In this document: positions 28,028-37,829 of the stretch, piece by piece
Numbering within the stretch: position 1 is the first letter of the stretch
How the letters are laid out: each line of letters begins with the position of its first letter
DNA from: Rhodobacteraceae bacterium HLUCCA12
Lineage (GTDB): Bacteria > Pseudomonadota > Alphaproteobacteria > Rhodobacterales > Rhodobacteraceae
Direction: 5' to 3'
Length of the DNA stretch: 64,000 nt
Assembly (NCBI GenBank): GCA_001314715.1
Contig: LJSV01000014.1
Span: 24,925 to 88,924, forward strand
The notes under the pieces: generated by a model
Databases searched by the model: none
Told to the model about the DNA's origin: nothing
The model's input: the letters and a program-made list of their open reading frames with translations, nothing else
Position numbers and translations under genes: made by a program

Positions 28028-28054
28028 GGGGCGCGGCGCTGGCTGCGCCCTTTT
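28028..28054 (+). terminator. intrinsic terminator after rpmE
   Basis: GGGCGCGGC and GCTGCGCCC form a 9-bp stem with one G-U pair, followed by TTTTGCTTTT. It closes the ffh-to-rpmE operon before mipZ. Confidence 0.8.
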
Positions 28055-28155
28055 GCTTTTGGCGCGGCGGCGTGGTGCGATTGCTTGCGCATTCACGCAT
28101 GTTTGACTAAGCCCGGTAGTATCATCACGCACTCGGGTTCAGGAACGCAGCACGC

Positions 28156-28965
28156 ATGGCGCATATCATTGTCACCGGCAACGAAAAGGGCGGATCGGGC
28201 AAATCCACCACCGCAATGCATATTGCCACCGCGCTTGCGCGGATGGGGCACAAGGTGGGCGCGCTGGATCTGGACCTGCGCCAGCGAAGTTTCGGACGCT
28301 ACATCGAGAACCGCATCGCCTATTGCAAGGCCGAGGCGCTGGCCCTGCCGACGCCGGAATACCGCGATCTGCCCGAGGTCGATCCGGCCAGCCTGGGCCC
28401 GGAGGAAAACATCAGCGATCACCGGCTTTCGGTTGCCATGGCCGGGCTGGATGAAGAATGCGATTTCATCGTCATCGACTGCCCCGGCGCGCATACCCGG
28501 TTGAGCCAGGTCGCGCATTCGCTGGCCGACACGCTGATCACGCCGCTCAATGACAGTTTCATCGATTTCGACCTGTTGGCGCGGATCGACCCGTCAACCA
28601 ACAAGGTGCTGGGCCCGTCGATCTATTCGGAAATGGTCTGGCAGGCGCGCCAACTGCGCGCGCAAGCGGGGCTGAAGCCGATTGACTGGATCGTCTTGCG
28701 CAACCGGATGGGGGCGCAGCAGATGCACAATAAGCGCAAGGTCGGCGAGGCGCTGACCCAGCTTTCCAAGCGGATCGGGTTTCGCGTGGCACCTGGGTTC
28801 ACCGAGCGGGTGATCTTTCGCGAGCTGTTCCCGCGCGGCCTGACGCTGATGGATCTCAAGGATATCGGGATCGAGCAGTTGAACATGTCAAATATAGCCG
28901 CGCGGCAAGAGCTGCGCGACCTGTTGTCGGCTCTGAAGCTTCCGGGCGTGACGGTCAGTGTTTGA
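28156..28965 (+). CDS. mipZ: division-plane positioning ATPase MipZ
   Basis: A 269-residue ParA-like ATPase that binds ParB at the poles and inhibits FtsZ there, replacing MinCD in alphaproteobacteria. The deviant Walker A is KGGSGKST at residues 11-18; LDLDLRQRSFGRYIENR is the MipZ version of switch I, and VIDCPG the switch II region. NRMGAQQMHNKRKVGEAL is also family-typical. It has its own start region after the rpmE terminator. Its 3' end overlaps a small minus-strand ORF by 11 bases. Confidence 0.95.
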   Translation: MAHIIVTGNEKGGSGKSTTAMHIATALARMGHKVGALDLDLRQRSFGRYIENRIAYCKAEALALPTPEYRDLPEVDPASLGPEENISDHRLSVAMAGLDEECDFIVIDCPGAHTRLSQVAHSLADTLITPLNDSFIDFDLLARIDPSTNKVLGPSIYSEMVWQARQLRAQAGLKPIDWIVLRNRMGAQQMHNKRKVGEALTQLSKRIGFRVAPGFTERVIFRELFPRGLTLMDLKDIGIEQLNMSNIAARQELRDLLSALKLPGVTVSV

Positions 28966-29116
28966 AGAAACGCTTTTCAGGAAGCGTGTTCGGAACCGAT
29001 TTGTGCAGATCCTCCAGCCGCTCGGTAAAGCGGTCGGGTTCCTGCGTGGCAAACAGGTTGAACGGAAATTTACCCGTTTGCCCCATTTTCGTCAGCGACT
29101 CAGGCACATGTTTCAT
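28955..29116 (-). CDS. 53-residue unrecognised small protein
   Basis: I do not recognise this one. It is a polar, basic peptide (MKHVPESLTKMGQTGKFPFN ... TLPEKRFFKH). GGAG lies 6 bases before the ATG at 29116; an in-frame ATG at 29128 is an alternative. It converges with the end of mipZ and overlaps it by 11 bases. Coding is plausible because the third positions are GC-rich and the ribosome binding site is good, but the ORF is short. Confidence 0.4.
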   Translation of the reverse strand: MKHVPESLTKMGQTGKFPFNLFATQEPDRFTERLEDLHKSVPNTLPEKRFFKH

Positions 29117-29269
29117 CGTCGTCTCCATTCCTTGCCCGGACTCGCCGGACACATGTAAATTGCCCGGCCCATGCGGCGAAAATGTGGCGATGCAGGTGCC
29201 TTTTTGGCAATTCTGCCGGGCGGTTGACGGTTTCGAGGGCCTGGAATAAAAGGCGAACATTGGGCGTGT

Positions 29270-29297
29270 TTGACTTGCCCGTCCGCCGCCATAACTG
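29270..29297 (+). promoter_or_regulatory. possible promoter giving a leaderless photolyase mRNA
   Basis: TTGACT at 29270-29275 and TAACTG at 29292-29297 are 16 bases apart. A start site 7 bases after the -10 would fall on the ATG at 29304. A second pair further upstream, TTGACG (29224-29229) and TAAAAG (29247-29252) with 17-base spacing, would give a normal leader. No ribosome binding site is visible before 29304. Confidence 0.35.
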
Positions 29298-29303
29298 GTG
29301 CCG

Positions 29304-30806
29304 ATGCTATCCCTGGTCTGGTTCAAACGCGATTTGCGCGTGGTCGATCATCCGGCCCTGGCCGCCGCCGCCGAGCGGGGCGCCGTGATACCGCTTTATA
29401 TCGTCGAACCCGATCTTTGGGCCCAACCCGACGCCTCGGGCCGGCAATGGGCCTTCGTGGCCGAATGTCTGACCGATCTTCGGCGCGAGCTGGTCGCGCT
29501 GGGGCAGCCGCTGCTGATTCGAACCGGTGAGGCGGTCGAGGTTCTGGCGCGGCTGAAGGCCTTGACCGGCTTCGTGCGGATCGTCTCGCACCAGGAAACC
29601 GGAAACGACTGGACCTTCGCACGCGACCGGCACGTTGCACAATGGGCGCGGGCGCATGGGGTCGAGTGGGTGGAACTGCCGCAATCTGGCGTCGCGCGCG
29701 GCGCGCGCGACCGCGATGGCTGGGCGGCGCGGCGCAACGCCTTCATGGCCGGACCGCTGGCCAGGTTGCCGGCGCTGGAACCCGTGATCGAGGCGTCGGG
29801 GGGTGTGCCGAGCGCGCGTGCCCTGAACCTGGCGGACGACAGATGCGGCTTTCGCCAGATCGGCGGGCGGGCGCAGGCGCTGGACCTGATGGAGAGTTTT
29901 CTGGCGCAGCGCGGGCAGAACTATCGCACCGCGATGTCCTCGCCCTTGAGCGCCGAGCGCGCCTGTTCCCGGCTTTCGCCGTATCTGGCCCATGGCGTGT
30001 TGTCGCCGCGCGAGGTCGTTCATGCCACGGCAGCGGCCCGGCATCACCGGCGTGGCGCATGCGGCTGGAGCGCCTCGCTTGGAAGTTTCGAGTCGCGTCT
30101 GGCCTGGCGTGATCATTTCATCCAGAAGCTCGAGGATGAGCCAACGCTGGAGTATCGTACGCTTCACCCCGCCATGAATGACCTACGCCCGCGCCAGCCC
30201 GACCGCGCCCTGCTGGCGGCATGGGAAAGGGGCGAGACCGGCCTGCCCTTTGTCGATGCCTGCATGCGGTATCTGCGCGCGACCGGATGGCTGAACTTTC
30301 GCATGCGGGCGATGCTGGTTTCGGTGGCCGCGTATCAACTGTGGCTGGATTGGCGCGCGTTCGGCCCGGTTCTGGCAAGGCTCTTCACCGATTATGAACC
30401 GGGCATCCACTGGAGCCAGGTCCAGATGCAGTCGGGCACGACCGGGATCAATGCCATTCGCATGTACAATCCGGTGAAACAGGGGCTGGACCAGGACCCC
30501 GACGGGAACTTTGTCCGGTCGTGGGTGCCGGAACTGGCTCTTGTGCCCGATGCGTTTGTGCACGAACCCTGGCGCTGGCCGGATGCGCGCAGGGTGTTGG
30601 GCAAACGCTATCCCGAGCCGGTGGTCGACCCCGCCGCGGCTGCCCGCGAGGCGCGCGCCCGGATCGCCGCGCAGCGGGGGGTGGCCGGGTTTGCCGATCA
30701 GGCGGCGCGCATTGCGCAGCGACATGCCAGCCGCAAGGGACGCGGCAGGCCGGGCAGCCGCGACCGCCGCCCCGCGGATCGCGCGCAATTGTCGCTGGAT
30801 CTGTGA
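29304..30806 (+). CDS. cryptochrome/photolyase-family flavoprotein
   Basis: A 500-residue protein with the photolyase N-terminal domain (LSLVWFKRDLRVVDHPAL) and the FAD-binding helical domain (RLSPYLAHGVLSPREVVHA, ETGLPFVDACMRYLRATGWL, RMYNPVKQGLDQDPDGNFVR). The usual class I stretch around NNGGWQW is replaced by GIHWSQVQMQSGTTG, so this is a divergent clade; repair of pyrimidine dimers or a light-sensing role are both possible. A basic C-terminal tail (RKGRGRPGSRDRR) may touch DNA. A DUF2256 gene follows after one base, a known pairing for photolyase-family genes. Confidence 0.85.
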   Translation: MLSLVWFKRDLRVVDHPALAAAAERGAVIPLYIVEPDLWAQPDASGRQWAFVAECLTDLRRELVALGQPLLIRTGEAVEVLARLKALTGFVRIVSHQETGNDWTFARDRHVAQWARAHGVEWVELPQSGVARGARDRDGWAARRNAFMAGPLARLPALEPVIEASGGVPSARALNLADDRCGFRQIGGRAQALDLMESFLAQRGQNYRTAMSSPLSAERACSRLSPYLAHGVLSPREVVHATAAARHHRRGACGWSASLGSFESRLAWRDHFIQKLEDEPTLEYRTLHPAMNDLRPRQPDRALLAAWERGETGLPFVDACMRYLRATGWLNFRMRAMLVSVAAYQLWLDWRAFGPVLARLFTDYEPGIHWSQVQMQSGTTGINAIRMYNPVKQGLDQDPDGNFVRSWVPELALVPDAFVHEPWRWPDARRVLGKRYPEPVVDPAAAAREARARIAAQRGVAGFADQAARIAQRHASRKGRGRPGSRDRRPADRAQLSLDL

Positions 30807-30807
30807 C

Positions 30808-30972
30808 ATGGCCCGGATGCGGCGCAAGGGTGATTTGCCGAAAAAGGTCTGCGCGGTCTGCGGTCGGCCCTTTGCATGGCGACGAAAATGGGCGCGGGTC
30901 TGGGATGAGGTGCGCCATTGCTCGCAGGCCTGTCGCGGGCGGCGCTCCGCCGCGCCGGATCGCGCGCAATGA
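30808..30972 (+). CDS. DUF2256 small zinc-ribbon-like protein
   Basis: A 54-residue protein with [20 protein letters not shown] and VRHCSQACR, the DUF2256 signature; four cysteines in two pairs probably bind zinc. Genes of this family are repeatedly found beside cryptochrome/photolyase genes, but their function is not known. It begins one base after the photolyase stop and must be co-transcribed. It is 54 residues, the normal family length. Confidence 0.85.
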   Translation: MARMRRKGDLPKKVCAVCGRPFAWRRKWARVWDEVRHCSQACRGRRSAAPDRAQ

Positions 30973-30982
30973 CGGCCCAATC

Positions 30983-31001
30983 TGGTAAGGCAAGCTTACC
31001 A
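30983..31001. promoter_or_regulatory. palindromic operator upstream of glcB
   Basis: TGGTAAG, five bases, CTTACCA: perfect 7-bp arms. TGGT...ACCA arms are typical of FadR-subfamily GntR regulators, which include glycolate and glyoxylate regulators; the regulator is not in the window. It lies just upstream of a possible -35 (TTGCCT, 31008-31013) and -10 (TAGTCC, 31031-31036) with 17-base spacing. Confidence 0.55.
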
Positions 31002-31070
31002 ATCCTGTTGCCTATCGGAAACTTTTTCCCTAGTCCTGTGCGCGGACGACCGCACCAGAGGAGGAAAAGG

Positions 31071-33212
31071 ATGGCAAAGCGCATCAACAGGCAAGGGCTT
31101 CAGGTCGATGCACGGATGGTCGGGTTCATCGAAGACCGTGCCCTTCCCGGCACCGGCGTCGAGGCCGATCGCTTCTGGGCCGGCCTTTCGGCATTGGTCC
31201 ACGATCTGGGGCCGAAGAACCGTGCCTTGCTGGATCGGCGCGAAACCATCCAGAAAGCGATCGACGATTGGCATATTGCCCGTCGTGGCCAGTCCCACGA
31301 TGCCGAGGAATATGCCGAATTTCTGCGCGAGATCGGCTATCTGCTGCCCGAGGGGCCGGATTTCACGATCCAGACGACGCAGGTCGATCCCGAGATCGCC
31401 ACCGTGCCGGGGCCGCAACTGGTGGTTCCGGTGATGAACGCGCGCTATGCGCTCAATGCCGCGAATGCGCGCTGGGGTAGCCTGTACGACGCCCTCTATG
31501 GCACCGATGCCCTGGGCGATCTGCCGCCCGGCGGTGGGTATGACGCGGCGCGCGGCGCACGGGTCGTGGCGCGCGCCAAGGCGTTTCTGGATGACGCCGC
31601 GCCGCTGGCGCGGGGCCTTCATGCTGATTGCGCAGGGTATCGGGTCGAGGGCGGGGCCCTTGTGCCGGCGCTGAAGAACCCGGCACAGTTCGCGGGCTAT
31701 GCCGGCGCGCCGGATGCGCCCGACGCGATCGTTCTGCGCAACAACGGGTTGCATATCGTCGTGGATATCGACGCCGCGCATCCCATCGGAAAGACCGATC
31801 CCGCCCATGTCGCCGATATCCGGCTGGAAGCCGCGTTGTCGTCGATCATGGATTGCGAGGATTCCATTGCCGCTGTCGACGCCGAAGACAAGGTGCTGGC
31901 CTGGGGCAACTGGCTGGGCTTGATGACGGGCGATCTGGAAGAGACGCTTGAAAAGGGTGGGCGGACCGTGACCCGCCGCCTGAACCCCGACCTGACCTTT
32001 ACCGCACCCAATGGCGGCACCCTTGCGCTCAAGGGCCGGGCACTGATGCTGGTGCGCAATGTCGGCCATCTGATGACCAATCCCGCCGTGCTGGACCGCG
32101 ACGGGAACGAGGCGTTCGAGGGGATTCTGGATGCGATGGTCACCACATTGTGTGCCATGCACGATCTGAAAAAGACCGAAGGCATCCGCAATTCGCACGC
32201 CGGGTCGGTCTATGTGGTCAAGCCCAAGATGCATGGCCCCGAGGAAGTGGCTTTCGCCGACGCGATCTTTACCCAGGTCGAGGCCGCGCTGGGCTTGCCG
32301 CAATACACCGTCAAGCTGGGCATCATGGACGAAGAGCGCCGCACCAGCGCCAATCTCAAGGAGTGCATCCGCGCGGCGATGCACCGGGTCGCCTTCATCA
32401 ACACCGGCTTCCTCGATCGCACCGGCGACGAGATTCACACCAGCATGGAAGCCGGGCCGATGATCCCCAAGGGCGAGATGAAGAATGCCGCCTGGATCAA
32501 GGCCTATGAGGACCGCAATGTCGATATCGGTCTGGCCTGCGGATTGCAGGGCAAGGCCCAGATCGGCAAGGGCATGTGGGCAATGCCCGATCTGATGGCG
32601 GACATGCTGGAACAGAAGATCGCCCACCCACTGGCGGGGGCGAACTGCGCCTGGGTGCCCAGCCCCACCGCCGCCACACTGCATGCCACGCATTATCACG
32701 CCGTTGACGTTCTGGCCCGGCAGGCCGAATTGCGGGCAGGCGGCGCACGCGGCACTTTGTCGGATCTGCTGACGATCCCGGTGGCCGACGGGCGCAACTG
32801 GACCGATGAGGACCTGACCCGCGAGATCGAGAACAACGCGCAGGGAATCCTGGGGTATGTCGTGCGCTGGGTCGATCACGGGGTCGGATGTTCAAAAGTG
32901 CCTGATATCAACGATGTCGGCCTGATGGAGGACCGCGCAACCTGCCGCATTTCGAGCCAGGCACTGGCGAACTGGTTGCATCATGGCGTCGTCAGCGAGG
33001 CGCAGGTCATGGCCGGCCTGAAAAAGATGGCCGCGGTCGTGGACCGCCAGAATGCTGGCGATCCGGCCTATCGGCCCATGGCGCCCGGTTTCGACGGTTT
33101 TGCCTTCAAGGCCGCATGCGATCTGGTGTTCAAGGGCCGCGCGCAGCCTTCGGGCTATACCGAGCCCGTGCTGCATGCCCGCCGCCTGGAATTGAAGGCC
33201 ACGGCGGACTGA
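31071..33212 (+). CDS. glcB: malate synthase G
   Basis: A 713-residue monomeric enzyme joining glyoxylate and acetyl-CoA to malate. Visible family motifs are [75 protein letters not shown] and [20 protein letters not shown]; the length fits the G isoform. GGAGGAAAAGG gives a strong ribosome binding site at 31071; the longer in-frame start at 30918 lies in the DUF2256 gene. No isocitrate lyase is adjacent, so it may serve glycolate use or the ethylmalonyl-CoA route. Confidence 0.97.
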   Translation: MAKRINRQGLQVDARMVGFIEDRALPGTGVEADRFWAGLSALVHDLGPKNRALLDRRETIQKAIDDWHIARRGQSHDAEEYAEFLREIGYLLPEGPDFTIQTTQVDPEIATVPGPQLVVPVMNARYALNAANARWGSLYDALYGTDALGDLPPGGGYDAARGARVVARAKAFLDDAAPLARGLHADCAGYRVEGGALVPALKNPAQFAGYAGAPDAPDAIVLRNNGLHIVVDIDAAHPIGKTDPAHVADIRLEAALSSIMDCEDSIAAVDAEDKVLAWGNWLGLMTGDLEETLEKGGRTVTRRLNPDLTFTAPNGGTLALKGRALMLVRNVGHLMTNPAVLDRDGNEAFEGILDAMVTTLCAMHDLKKTEGIRNSHAGSVYVVKPKMHGPEEVAFADAIFTQVEAALGLPQYTVKLGIMDEERRTSANLKECIRAAMHRVAFINTGFLDRTGDEIHTSMEAGPMIPKGEMKNAAWIKAYEDRNVDIGLACGLQGKAQIGKGMWAMPDLMADMLEQKIAHPLAGANCAWVPSPTAATLHATHYHAVDVLARQAELRAGGARGTLSDLLTIPVADGRNWTDEDLTREIENNAQGILGYVVRWVDHGVGCSKVPDINDVGLMEDRATCRISSQALANWLHHGVVSEAQVMAGLKKMAAVVDRQNAGDPAYRPMAPGFDGFAFKAACDLVFKGRAQPSGYTEPVLHARRLELKATAD

Positions 33213-33219
33213 ACCGCAC

Positions 33220-33293
33220 GGGGCGGTGGTGCGACGACCTGGCGTTGCGCCCGCCCCGGCTGCGGGATCGTGCGTATTTTTGGCAAGATGAAG
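33220..33293 (+). repeat. hairpin-plus-tail repeat, copy 2 (after glcB)
   Basis: Hairpin 1 has arms GGGGCGG (33220) and CCGCCCC (33251) around a partly self-paired interior; hairpin 2 is CCCG GCTG CGGG (33255-33266), which overlaps arm 1 slightly. The tail GCGTATTTTTGGCAAGATGAAG is at 33272-33293. It begins 8 bases after the glcB stop, the position of a terminator. The remaining sequence up to 33472 shows no gene. Confidence 0.65.
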
Positions 33294-33472
33294 CGCGGAT
33301 CGTCCCTATAGGCGGGCTGCGGTGGTTGCGCTTCGTCGGGCAACAGGGGCGCAAATGACACAGGAACCCGCGATAACCGACCGTATCGGCGGCGTTTTTC
33401 TGGACGTGCCGAAGGATTGACGATATTCTTGCCATCAAACGGGGCGCAACGACCCCGATACGAGAGGCAGTC

Positions 33473-34651
33473 ATGGCATTTCCTGAGCGGTTCGCGAACC
33501 TGCCGGAATACGCATTCCCGCGCCTGCGCGCGCTCCTCGATCACCGGCCCGCCGGTGGCGAACCCATTGCCATGACCATTGGTGAGCCGCGCCACCCGAT
33601 GCCGGATTTCGTGCCCGAGGTTCTGGCGCGCGCCACTGCCGGGTTTGCGCGCTATCCGGCCAACGAGGGGACGTCCGCATTGCTCGATGCCATTTCGGGC
33701 TGGGTGGGGCGCCGATATGGCGTCGCGCTGGCGCCTGAACGCCTGATGGCGCTGCACGGCACGCGCGAGGGGCTCTTCAACGCGGCGCTGGCCCTTTGTC
33801 CCGAGACGAAGAACGGGCAGAAACCCGTGGTGCTGATGCCGAACCCGTTCTACCAGGTCTATGCCGTGGCGGCGCTCGCGGTCGGGGCCGAGCCGGTCTA
33901 TGTGCCTGCGCTGGCCGAGACCGGGTATCTGCCGGATTTCGGCGCATTGCCCACGGCGATTCTGGATCGGGCGGCGATCGCCTATCTGTGCTCGCCGGCC
34001 AATCCGCAGGGCGCGGTGGCCAGCCGAGCGGACTGGGCGGCGCTCCTGCAACTGGCCGAGCGGCACGATTTCCGCATCTTCGCCGATGAATGCTATGCCG
34101 AGATCTATCGCGACGATCCGCCGCCCGGCATCCTGTCGGTCGCCGAGGAGGTTGGCGCCGACCCCGAAAGGGTTCTGAGCTTTCATTCCCTGTCGAAGCG
34201 GTCGAACCTGCCCGGCCTGCGATCGGGTTTCGTGGCCGCGGGCCCACAGTCGATCAAGGCGATCCGGCAGTTGCGCGCCTATGCCGGTGCGCCCTTGCCC
34301 GAACCCTTGCAGGCCGTCGCCACCGCGGTCTGGGCCGACGAAGCCCATGTCGTGGAAAACCGTGCGCTCTACCGCGCCAAATACGCGCTTGCCGATGACA
34401 TTCTGGGCGATCTGCCTGGCTATCATCCACCGCGGGCCGGTTTCTTTCTCTGGTTGCCGGTCGCGGATGGCGAGGAAGCCGCCATCCGCCTGTGGCAGGA
34501 AACCGGGGTGCGGGTGTTGCCCGGTGCCTATCTGTCGCGTGAGGTTGACGGTGTGAACCCCGGCGCAGGCCATATTCGCGTTGCCCTTGTCGCCCCCGAG
34601 GCGGAAACGCGGCGCGGCCTGACGCTTATCCGCGATTGTCTCTATTCCTGA
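33473..34651 (+). CDS. class I/II PLP-dependent aminotransferase, probably succinyl-DAP transaminase
   Basis: A 392-residue fold-type I aminotransferase. PNPFYQVYAVAA, CSPANPQGAVAS and ADECYAEIYRDD surround the cofactor, and Lys242 in FHSLSKRSNLPGLRSGF is the Schiff-base lysine; the late Arg in PGAGHIRVALV binds the carboxylate. The SKRSNLPGLR motif and length match DapC-type succinyldiaminopimelate transaminases, which would place it in lysine and cell-wall synthesis; other alpha-aminotransferase roles cannot be excluded. It precedes ftsK by 12 bases. Confidence 0.85.
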   Translation: MAFPERFANLPEYAFPRLRALLDHRPAGGEPIAMTIGEPRHPMPDFVPEVLARATAGFARYPANEGTSALLDAISGWVGRRYGVALAPERLMALHGTREGLFNAALALCPETKNGQKPVVLMPNPFYQVYAVAALAVGAEPVYVPALAETGYLPDFGALPTAILDRAAIAYLCSPANPQGAVASRADWAALLQLAERHDFRIFADECYAEIYRDDPPPGILSVAEEVGADPERVLSFHSLSKRSNLPGLRSGFVAAGPQSIKAIRQLRAYAGAPLPEPLQAVATAVWADEAHVVENRALYRAKYALADDILGDLPGYHPPRAGFFLWLPVADGEEAAIRLWQETGVRVLPGAYLSREVDGVNPGAGHIRVALVAPEAETRRGLTLIRDCLYS

Positions 34652-34663
34652 ACGAGGATTCCC

Positions 34664-37600
34664 ATGGCCACTTACCACAGCCCACAGCGCCAGCCCCTTC
34701 TCGATCAGCGCTTGCAGCAGGCCCTGAGCCAGCGCGGCAAGGAATTGCTGGGGATCGGGCTGATCTGTGCCGGTGCGGTGCTGGCGCTCATGCTGGGATC
34801 GTATTCGCCGCAGGATCCGTCATGGATGGCCACCAGCGACGGCCCGGTGCACAACGCGCTGGGGCGCGTGGGTGCCGCGATCGCGGCACCGGCGATGATC
34901 ATCATGGGACAGGCGGGCTGGGGCGTCGTGGTCGCGCTGGTCGCCTGGGGTCTGCGGCTGATGACGCATCGCGGCGAAGAGAACATCCTGGGTCGATCGG
35001 TCTTTGTGCCGATCGCGGTCGCGCTCAGCGCGGTATGGCTGGCAACGCTGGTGCCCGGTGACGGCTGGGCGCTGGATTTCGGGCTGGGCGGGATGTTCGG
35101 GGATACGGTTCTGGGCGCGGTCCTGACAGCGTTGCCCCTGACCTCGACCGCCGGGCTGAACATGCTGACCCTGCTCAGCTTTCTGACGATGCTTGCGCTT
35201 TGGTCCTATGTGCTGGGCACGTCCTGGCATGAGTTGCGCAGCTTTGGCCGGTTCCTGATCAACGGACTGATCCTGAGCTACATGGGTGTTCTGGCCATGC
35301 TGGGCGTTGGCGCGCGGGGCATGGGCGGGATGGCCCGGCGCGCACATGGGCGTTGGCAGAACCAGCGCCACCAGCGCGCCGAGGAACCCGCACCGAAGCG
35401 CGCGGCACCGGCCCCGCAAGGCAGCGTGCATGAGGGACAGGCAGCGGCGCCGGCGTATCAGCCGCAGGCTTTCGCCCCCCATATTCCCGCCCCGCATGCC
35501 GAGCCGCCGCTGTCGCGCGGGGGCGCGCGCGTCTTGCGCGCCACGCCTGCGCGCGCCGGTCAGGCCGCACCGCAGCAACCGGCGCCGGCCGGACCGCCGC
35601 CGGCATTCCACCATCAGGTTCAATCGGGGGCCATCGTGGCCGATCATCGCCCTCCCGCCCCGGATGCCGCCGACACAACCTCGCGGCCCGGCCTGCTGGC
35701 GCGTGTTCTTGGGCTGCGCAATGGCGACAATCCGGACGCGGCCGCGCGATCGCAGGCAGGTCATGATGCCGGTTCGGACGCCACCGGCGACGAGCGCATT
35801 CGCAACCGGATCAGCGACCTGATACGCGCCCGTCAGCGGCAGGTGCCCACCTTGCGGATCGACTCCGCCCGACCGCAGCTTGGCCTGCCGCCAGGCACGG
35901 GCACAGCGCCGATCCCCGCGTCACTGGCGGCCACACGTTCCGCCCTGGCCGGCGCGGGTGAACCAACCGCCCCGCAGTCCGCCGCGCCGCGCCCGGCCCC
36001 TGCTGTTTCGGCGGCACCCGCCGCGCCGTGGTTCGAACCCGCCGAGGACGACGTTCTCGATGACGCCATGGCGACCGATGCACAGACGGTGCGCCCGGCG
36101 AACGTGCTCAACCGCCGCGTGGTTCAGCCCGCGGCGCGCAGGATGCCCACCCCGTCGCGCCGAGCCCAGGCCGAGGCCGAGCCGCGGCTTGCGTTTGACC
36201 AGGCGCAGGCCGTCTATGAACTGCCGCCGTTGTCCTTGCTGACCGATCCCACAAACGTGGAGCGTTACACCCTCTCGGACGATGCGCTGGAAGAAAACGC
36301 GCGGATGCTGGAATCGGTGCTCGACGACTACGGCGTGCGCGGTGAGATCGTCTCGGTCAGGCCCGGCCCGGTGGTCACGATGTATGAACTGGAACCGGCA
36401 CCCGGCCTCAAGGCCAGCCGGGTGATCGGGCTGGCCGATGACATCGCGCGGTCGATGTCGGCGCTGTCGGCGCGGGTCTCCACGGTTCCGGGCCGGTCGG
36501 TCATCGGGATCGAACTGCCGAATGCGCGCCGTGAAAAGGTGGTGCTGCGCGAGATCCTGGGGGCGCGTGATTTTGGCGATACGCAGATGCGCCTGCCCCT
36601 GGCGCTGGGCAAGGATATCGGCGGCGAGGCGGTTGTGGCCAACCTGGCCAAGATGCCGCACCTGTTGATCGCCGGGACCACCGGGTCGGGCAAATCCGTG
36701 GCGATCAACACCATGATCCTGTCGCTGCTTTACAAGATGACACCGCAGGAATGCCGGTTGATCATGATTGATCCCAAGATGCTGGAACTGAGCGTCTATG
36801 ACGGCATCCCGCATCTGCTGTCGCCGGTGGTGACCGATCCCAAGAAGGCCGTCGTCGCCCTGAAATGGGTCGTCGGCGAGATGGAGGAGCGGTATCGCAA
36901 GATGTCCAAGATGGGGGTTCGCAACATCGACGGCTACAATGGCCGGGTGCGCGAGGCGCTGTCGAAAGGCGAGATGTTCAAGCGCACGGTGCAGACGGGC
37001 TTTGACGACGAGACCGGCGACCCGGTGTTCGAGACCGAGGAATTCGCGCCCGAGCTTCTGCCCTTCATCGTGGTGATCGTCGATGAGATGGCCGATCTGA
37101 TGATGGTCGCGGGCAAGGAGATCGAAGCCTGCATCCAGCGCCTGGCGCAAATGGCGCGGGCGTCGGGGATTCACCTGATCATGGCCACCCAGCGCCCCTC
37201 GGTCGATGTCATCACCGGCACGATCAAGGCAAACTTCCCGACCCGGATCAGTTTCCAGGTCACCTCCAAGATCGACAGCCGCACGATCCTGGGCGAACAG
37301 GGGGCCGAGCAATTGCTGGGCATGGGCGATATGCTGTACATGGCCGGCGGCGCGCGGATCACGCGCATCCACGGCCCGTTCGTTTCGGACGAAGAGGTCG
37401 AAGAGGTGGTCAACCACCTAAAGTCCTTTGGCCCGCCGGCCTATCAATCCGGGGTTCTGGACGGCCCGGACAACGACCGCGAGGCCGATATTGATGCGGT
37501 TCTCGGGCTGGGCGACTCGGGTGGTGAGGATGCGCTCTATGATCAGGCGGTGGCGATCGTGGCGCGCGACCGCAAGTGTTCGACCAGCTATATCCAGCGC

Positions 37601-37720
37601 AAGCTGGGGATCGGCTACAACAAGGCCGCGCGGCTGGTCGAGCAGATGGAAGCCGAAGGGGTTGTCAGCGGCGCAAACCACGTCGGCAAGCGCGAGGTGC
37701 TGGTTCCCGAAAGTCACTGA
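34664..37720 (+). CDS. ftsK: DNA translocase FtsK
   Basis: A 1018-residue septal DNA pump that clears and aligns chromosome ends and activates XerCD. Four to five membrane segments occupy about residues 25-215; residues 220-500 are a Pro/Ala/Gln-rich low-complexity linker; the motor has the FtsK motif and Walker A GTTGSGKS at 671-678, [19 protein letters not shown] and [16 protein letters not shown]. The C-terminal 65 residues form the winged-helix gamma domain ([20 protein letters not shown]) that reads KOPS sites. It is followed by repeat copy 3. Confidence 0.97.
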   Translation: MATYHSPQRQPLLDQRLQQALSQRGKELLGIGLICAGAVLALMLGSYSPQDPSWMATSDGPVHNALGRVGAAIAAPAMIIMGQAGWGVVVALVAWGLRLMTHRGEENILGRSVFVPIAVALSAVWLATLVPGDGWALDFGLGGMFGDTVLGAVLTALPLTSTAGLNMLTLLSFLTMLALWSYVLGTSWHELRSFGRFLINGLILSYMGVLAMLGVGARGMGGMARRAHGRWQNQRHQRAEEPAPKRAAPAPQGSVHEGQAAAPAYQPQAFAPHIPAPHAEPPLSRGGARVLRATPARAGQAAPQQPAPAGPPPAFHHQVQSGAIVADHRPPAPDAADTTSRPGLLARVLGLRNGDNPDAAARSQAGHDAGSDATGDERIRNRISDLIRARQRQVPTLRIDSARPQLGLPPGTGTAPIPASLAATRSALAGAGEPTAPQSAAPRPAPAVSAAPAAPWFEPAEDDVLDDAMATDAQTVRPANVLNRRVVQPAARRMPTPSRRAQAEAEPRLAFDQAQAVYELPPLSLLTDPTNVERYTLSDDALEENARMLESVLDDYGVRGEIVSVRPGPVVTMYELEPAPGLKASRVIGLADDIARSMSALSARVSTVPGRSVIGIELPNARREKVVLREILGARDFGDTQMRLPLALGKDIGGEAVVANLAKMPHLLIAGTTGSGKSVAINTMILSLLYKMTPQECRLIMIDPKMLELSVYDGIPHLLSPVVTDPKKAVVALKWVVGEMEERYRKMSKMGVRNIDGYNGRVREALSKGEMFKRTVQTGFDDETGDPVFETEEFAPELLPFIVVIVDEMADLMMVAGKEIEACIQRLAQMARASGIHLIMATQRPSVDVITGTIKANFPTRISFQVTSKIDSRTILGEQGAEQLLGMGDMLYMAGGARITRIHGPFVSDEEVEEVVNHLKSFGPPAYQSGVLDGPDNDREADIDAVLGLGDSGGEDALYDQAVAIVARDRKCSTSYIQRKLGIGYNKAARLVEQMEAEGVVSGANHVGKREVLVPESH

Positions 37721-37732
37721 CGGCACGGGAGA

Positions 37733-37809
37733 GCGAGGGGGGGCAGGGGGGCCAGCCCCCCCTCGCCGCTGCGCGGCTCACCCCCCGGCGTATTTTCGGC
37801 AAGATGAAG
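37733..37809 (+). repeat. hairpin-plus-tail repeat, copy 3 (after ftsK)
   Basis: This is the clearest copy. Hairpin 1 has an 11-bp stem (GCGAGGGGGGG at 37733, CCCCCCCTCGC at 37756); hairpin 2 is GCCGC TGC GCGGC (37765-37777). Then come TCACCCCCCG and the tail GCGTATTTTCGGCAAGATGAAG (37788-37809). It begins 12 bases after the ftsK stop and ends 20 bases before the stop of the convergent peptidase gene. Confidence 0.8.
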
Positions 37810-37829
37810 TAACAGGGCTGAGCCCCGTC

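Noticed and set aside
35921..37417. A 498-codon minus-strand frame
   Set aside because: Antisense to the FtsK motor domain; no ribosome binding site or motif.
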